Below are positions 4,546 to 7,130 of a stretch of 7,130 bases of DNA, one piece after another (the first letter of the stretch is position 1; the number at the start of each line of letters is the position of its first letter). The stretch is from the NCBI GenBank assembly GCA_030039815.1, contig JASHUW010000194.1:1-7130 (forward strand). Reading direction: 5' to 3'. The notes beneath the pieces were generated by a model, which did not search any database, was not told the origin of the DNA, and saw nothing but the letters and a program-made list of their open reading frames with translations. Both the position numbers and the translations under genes were made by a program. Source of the DNA: Alphaproteobacteria bacterium. GTDB lineage: Bacteria > Pseudomonadota > Alphaproteobacteria > ATCC43930 > CGMCC-115725.

Positions 4546-7130
4546 ATGAACAACATGAGCTGGCGGGAGCGCTGGCGTGATTATTGGCGGCCCTGCGAGA
4601 CAGTCGATACGTCGCCTTTGATCTCCGACGAGGTCAAATACACGACCTGCTACATGTGTGCCGGTCGCTGCGGCATCAAAGTGCACCTGAAAGATGGCGA
4701 TGTCCGCTACATCGAAGGCAATCAGCGCCATCCGGTGAACCGCGGCGTGATCTGCGGTAAGGGGGCGTCGGGGATCATGCATCAGCAGTCGCCGGCAAAG
4801 CTCCGCAAGCCGCTGATGCGGGTCGGCGAGCGCGGCACCGGCGAGTTCCGCGAAATCGAATGGGACGAGGCGATTGCGACCGCGGTCGCGTGGCTCTCGA
4901 AGATCAGAGCGGACGATCCGAAAAAGCTCGCCTTCTTCACCGGCCGCGACCAGTCGCAATCGCTAACCGGGTTTTGGGCGACCCAATTCGGCACCCCGAA
5001 CTTCGCTGCGCATGGCGGGTTCTGCTCGGTCAATATGGCAGCCGCCGGCATGTACACGTTGGGCGGCAGCTTTTGGGAATTCGGTGAGCCAGACTGGGAG
5101 CGGGCGAAGCTGGTGCTGCTGTTCGGGGTGGCCGAAGACCACGATTCGAACCCGATCAAAATCCACCTCTCGGCGATGAAGCGCCACGGCGCCAAGTCGG
5201 TCTCGATCAACCCGGTGCGCACCGGGTATTCGGCGATCACCGACGAATGGATCGGTATCCGGCCGGGCACTGACGGGCTGTTCGCCCTGTCGCTGATCCA
5301 CGAATTGCTGAAAGCCGACAAGATCGATCTCGACTACCTGGCGCGCTACACCAATGCCGGCTGGCTGGTGGTTCAGGCGCCGGGCACGGCCCGGGACGGG
5401 CTTTTCGCCCGAACCGATTCTGGCGTGCCGTTGGTGCTCGGCAAGAACGGTGAGTCGGTGAGCGCGCTCGACACCGGGGTCGAGATGCGCATGGTCGGCG
5501 AGGTGACCCTGCCTAGTGGTCACAAGGCCGTGCCGGTGTTCCAGCTGATCGCTGAGCGCTATCTCGATCCGCGATACGCGCCCGAGGCCGTAGCGCCGAT
5601 CTGCGGCGTTCCGGCGGCGCGCATCAAGGAGCTGGCCAGCGAAATCGGCCGTGTCGCCTTCGAAGATGTCATCGAACTGCCGGTCCCGTGGACCGACTGG
5701 GCCGGGCGCCGGCATGAAACGATGCGCGGCCGGCCGATCGGGATGCACGCGATGCGCGGCATCTCGGCGCATTCCAACGGCTTCCAGACCTGCCGCGCGC
5801 TGCACTTGCTGCAATTGCTGCTCGGCACGATCGACGTGCCGGGCGGTTGGCGCTACAAGGCGCCGCATCCGAAACCCTGCCCGCCAGGGCCGAAGCCGGC
5901 CGGCAAGCCCGGGCAGATAGAGGCTGGGAAGCCGCTGGGCGGAGCACCGCTCGGCTATCCAATGGGGCCGGAAGACCTCATCGTCGACGCTGACGGCAAC
6001 CCGATGCGCATCGACAAGGCCTTCTCCTGGGAGGCGCCGATCGCCGCCCACGGCATGATGCACATGGTCATCAGGAACGCCTGGGCCGGCGACCCTTACA
6101 AAATCGACACACTCTTCATGTACATGGCCAACATGGCGTGGAACTCGGCGATGAACACCGCCGAGACGATGCGCATGCTGACCGACAAGCAAGCGGACGG
6201 CAGCTACAAGATCCCGCACATCATCTATTCCGACGCGTTCTATTCCGAGACGGTCGCCTATGCCGACCTAGTCCTGCCCGACACGACCTATCTCGAGCGC
6301 TGGGACGCGATCTCGATTCTCGACCGGCCAATTGGGAAGGTCGACGGGCCAGCCGACTCAATCCGTCAGCCGATCCTCAAGCCCGATCGGGATGTGCGGC
6401 CGTTTCAGGACGTCTTAATCGAGATTGGTGCGAGGCTTGGACTGCCGGCTTTTGTCACCGGCAACGGCGAGGCGCGCTATCCTGCCGGTTATAAGGATTA
6501 TCTGACCTATCATGAGCGCGCGCCAGGCATCGGTCCGCTCGCTGGTTGGCGCGGCGAGAACGGCGAGGCGCATGGCAAAGGTGCGCCTAATCCCGACCAG
6601 CTGCAGCGCTACATCGACAATGGCTGCTTTTGGAAATACGAGCTGCCGGAAGAGCAGCATTATTATAAGCATGCCAACCGCGCTTATCTCGACAACGCAG
6701 TGACGATGGGCCTCATCGGCAATGCCGATCCGATCGTGCTGCAGCTTTATATCGAGCCGCTGCAGAAATTCCGCCTCGCGGCGCAGGGCCACGGCGATGT
6801 CGTCCCACCTGAGCGCCTGCGCCAGCGGATCGAGACGCATTTTGACCCGTTGCCCATCTGGTACCCGCCCTTCGAGGGCGCGTGCATCGACACCGAGGCA
6901 TTCCCGCTCAACGCCGTCACTCAACGACCGATGCCGATGTACCATTCGTGGGGCTCACAGAATGCGTGGCTGCGTCAAATATTGGGCTCTAACCGACTGT
7001 TTATGAACAGGATCACCGGCAACAGTCTCGGCCTCCAGGACGATGACTGGGTGTGGGTGTCGAGCCATGCCGGCCGAATCAAGGCGCAACTCAAGCTGAT
7101 GGACGGGGTGAACCCGAATACGGTGTGGAC
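4546..7130 (+). CDS. soeA: Sulfite dehydrogenase (quinone) catalytic subunit SoeA, molybdopterin oxidoreductase, 3'-truncated by window edge
   Basis: The frame stays open to the right edge, giving the first 861 residues. It belongs to the DMSO-reductase (bis-MGD) superfamily. An N-terminal [4Fe-4S] site is formed by Cys35, Cys38, Cys42 and Cys70 (CYMCAGRC ... ICGKG) with the usual Lys72. Cys160 (GGFCSVNM) is a candidate molybdenum ligand. The text around 164-260 (FGVAEDHDSNPIKIHL, then SINPVRTGYSAITDEWIG) and a proline-rich insert near 437-475 match what I recall of SoeA proteins. The dinucleotide-binding domain begins near 796 and is cut off. SoeA oxidises sulfite to sulfate in the cytoplasm and passes electrons through SoeB and the NrfD-like SoeC to quinone, in sulfur oxidisers and in heterotrophs degrading sulfonates. 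No twin-arginine signal is seen, which fits a cytoplasmic enzyme. Polysulfide/thiosulfate reductase subunits are the main alternative. Confidence 0.8.
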   Translation, partial: MNNMSWRERWRDYWRPCETVDTSPLISDEVKYTTCYMCAGRCGIKVHLKDGDVRYIEGNQRHPVNRGVICGKGASGIMHQQSPAKLRKPLMRVGERGTGEFREIEWDEAIATAVAWLSKIRADDPKKLAFFTGRDQSQSLTGFWATQFGTPNFAAHGGFCSVNMAAAGMYTLGGSFWEFGEPDWERAKLVLLFGVAEDHDSNPIKIHLSAMKRHGAKSVSINPVRTGYSAITDEWIGIRPGTDGLFALSLIHELLKADKIDLDYLARYTNAGWLVVQAPGTARDGLFARTDSGVPLVLGKNGESVSALDTGVEMRMVGEVTLPSGHKAVPVFQLIAERYLDPRYAPEAVAPICGVPAARIKELASEIGRVAFEDVIELPVPWTDWAGRRHETMRGRPIGMHAMRGISAHSNGFQTCRALHLLQLLLGTIDVPGGWRYKAPHPKPCPPGPKPAGKPGQIEAGKPLGGAPLGYPMGPEDLIVDADGNPMRIDKAFSWEAPIAAHGMMHMVIRNAWAGDPYKIDTLFMYMANMAWNSAMNTAETMRMLTDKQADGSYKIPHIIYSDAFYSETVAYADLVLPDTTYLERWDAISILDRPIGKVDGPADSIRQPILKPDRDVRPFQDVLIEIGARLGLPAFVTGNGEARYPAGYKDYLTYHERAPGIGPLAGWRGENGEAHGKGAPNPDQLQRYIDNGCFWKYELPEEQHYYKHANRAYLDNAVTMGLIGNADPIVLQLYIEPLQKFRLAAQGHGDVVPPERLRQRIETHFDPLPIWYPPFEGACIDTEAFPLNAVTQRPMPMYHSWGSQNAWLRQILGSNRLFMNRITGNSLGLQDDDWVWVSSHAGRIKAQLKLMDGVNPNTVW

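Noticed and set aside
5860..5970. The proline/glycine-rich stretch in SoeA as an insertion or low-complexity repeat
   Set aside because: I recall a similar proline-rich loop in other SoeA-type proteins, and the frame and motifs continue unbroken on both sides.
4963..6219. A 418-codon open frame on the minus strand
   Set aside because: It lies wholly antisense to soeA, whose own frame has clear metal-binding and family motifs. The product is rich in Arg, His and Ala and resembles nothing recognisable.

Overview
The window is a GC-rich, tightly packed piece of a bacterial chromosome. Gene density, GTGA/ATGA start-stop overlaps, GC-rich third codon positions and the gene families present suggest a Pseudomonadota member, probably an alphaproteobacterium (sphingomonad- or Bradyrhizobium-like). 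The taxonomic placement is inference; no rRNA or other marker gene is present. I see no mobile element, tRNA, rRNA or CRISPR array.

Layout. (1) 1-869, plus strand: the C-terminal part of a CaiB/BaiF-type CoA-transferase, overlapping by 4 bp a short MaoC-like (hotdog) enoyl-CoA hydratase. This looks like the end of an acyl-CoA catabolic operon. (2) 866-2499, minus strand: a two-gene operon, read right to left, of a VC0807-like multi-pass membrane protein and a Rieske non-haem iron oxygenase, joined by an ATGA overlap. (3) 2522-2566: a divergent control region in which four GTAC cores spaced 10/12/10 bp form nested inverted and direct repeats across a good minus-strand promoter. (4) 2582-3211, plus strand: a TetR/AcrR regulator, the obvious candidate to bind that operator and control the Rieske operon and itself. 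(5) 3195-4244, minus strand: a complete low-specificity L-threonine aldolase, overlapping the regulator gene tail to tail. (6) 4245-4545: the only sizeable intergenic region, between divergent genes. It holds several inverted repeats, including a terminator-shaped hairpin plus U-tract pointing at the next gene from only about 60 nt away. (7) 4546 to the right edge, plus strand: most of a large molybdopterin oxidoreductase that I read as SoeA, the catalytic subunit of cytoplasmic sulfite:quinone oxidoreductase. SoeB and SoeC would be expected just beyond the window.

How the genes work together: the CoA-transferase and hydratase probably act on one acyl-CoA pathway. The membrane protein and Rieske oxygenase are probably co-induced when a ligand, perhaps the oxygenase substrate, releases the TetR protein. 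The aldolase and the sulfite dehydrogenase appear to be separate units that share only the divergent spacer. The two least expected signals are the four-core operator (2522-2559) and the apparent transcription terminator inside the soeA leader (4454-4487).
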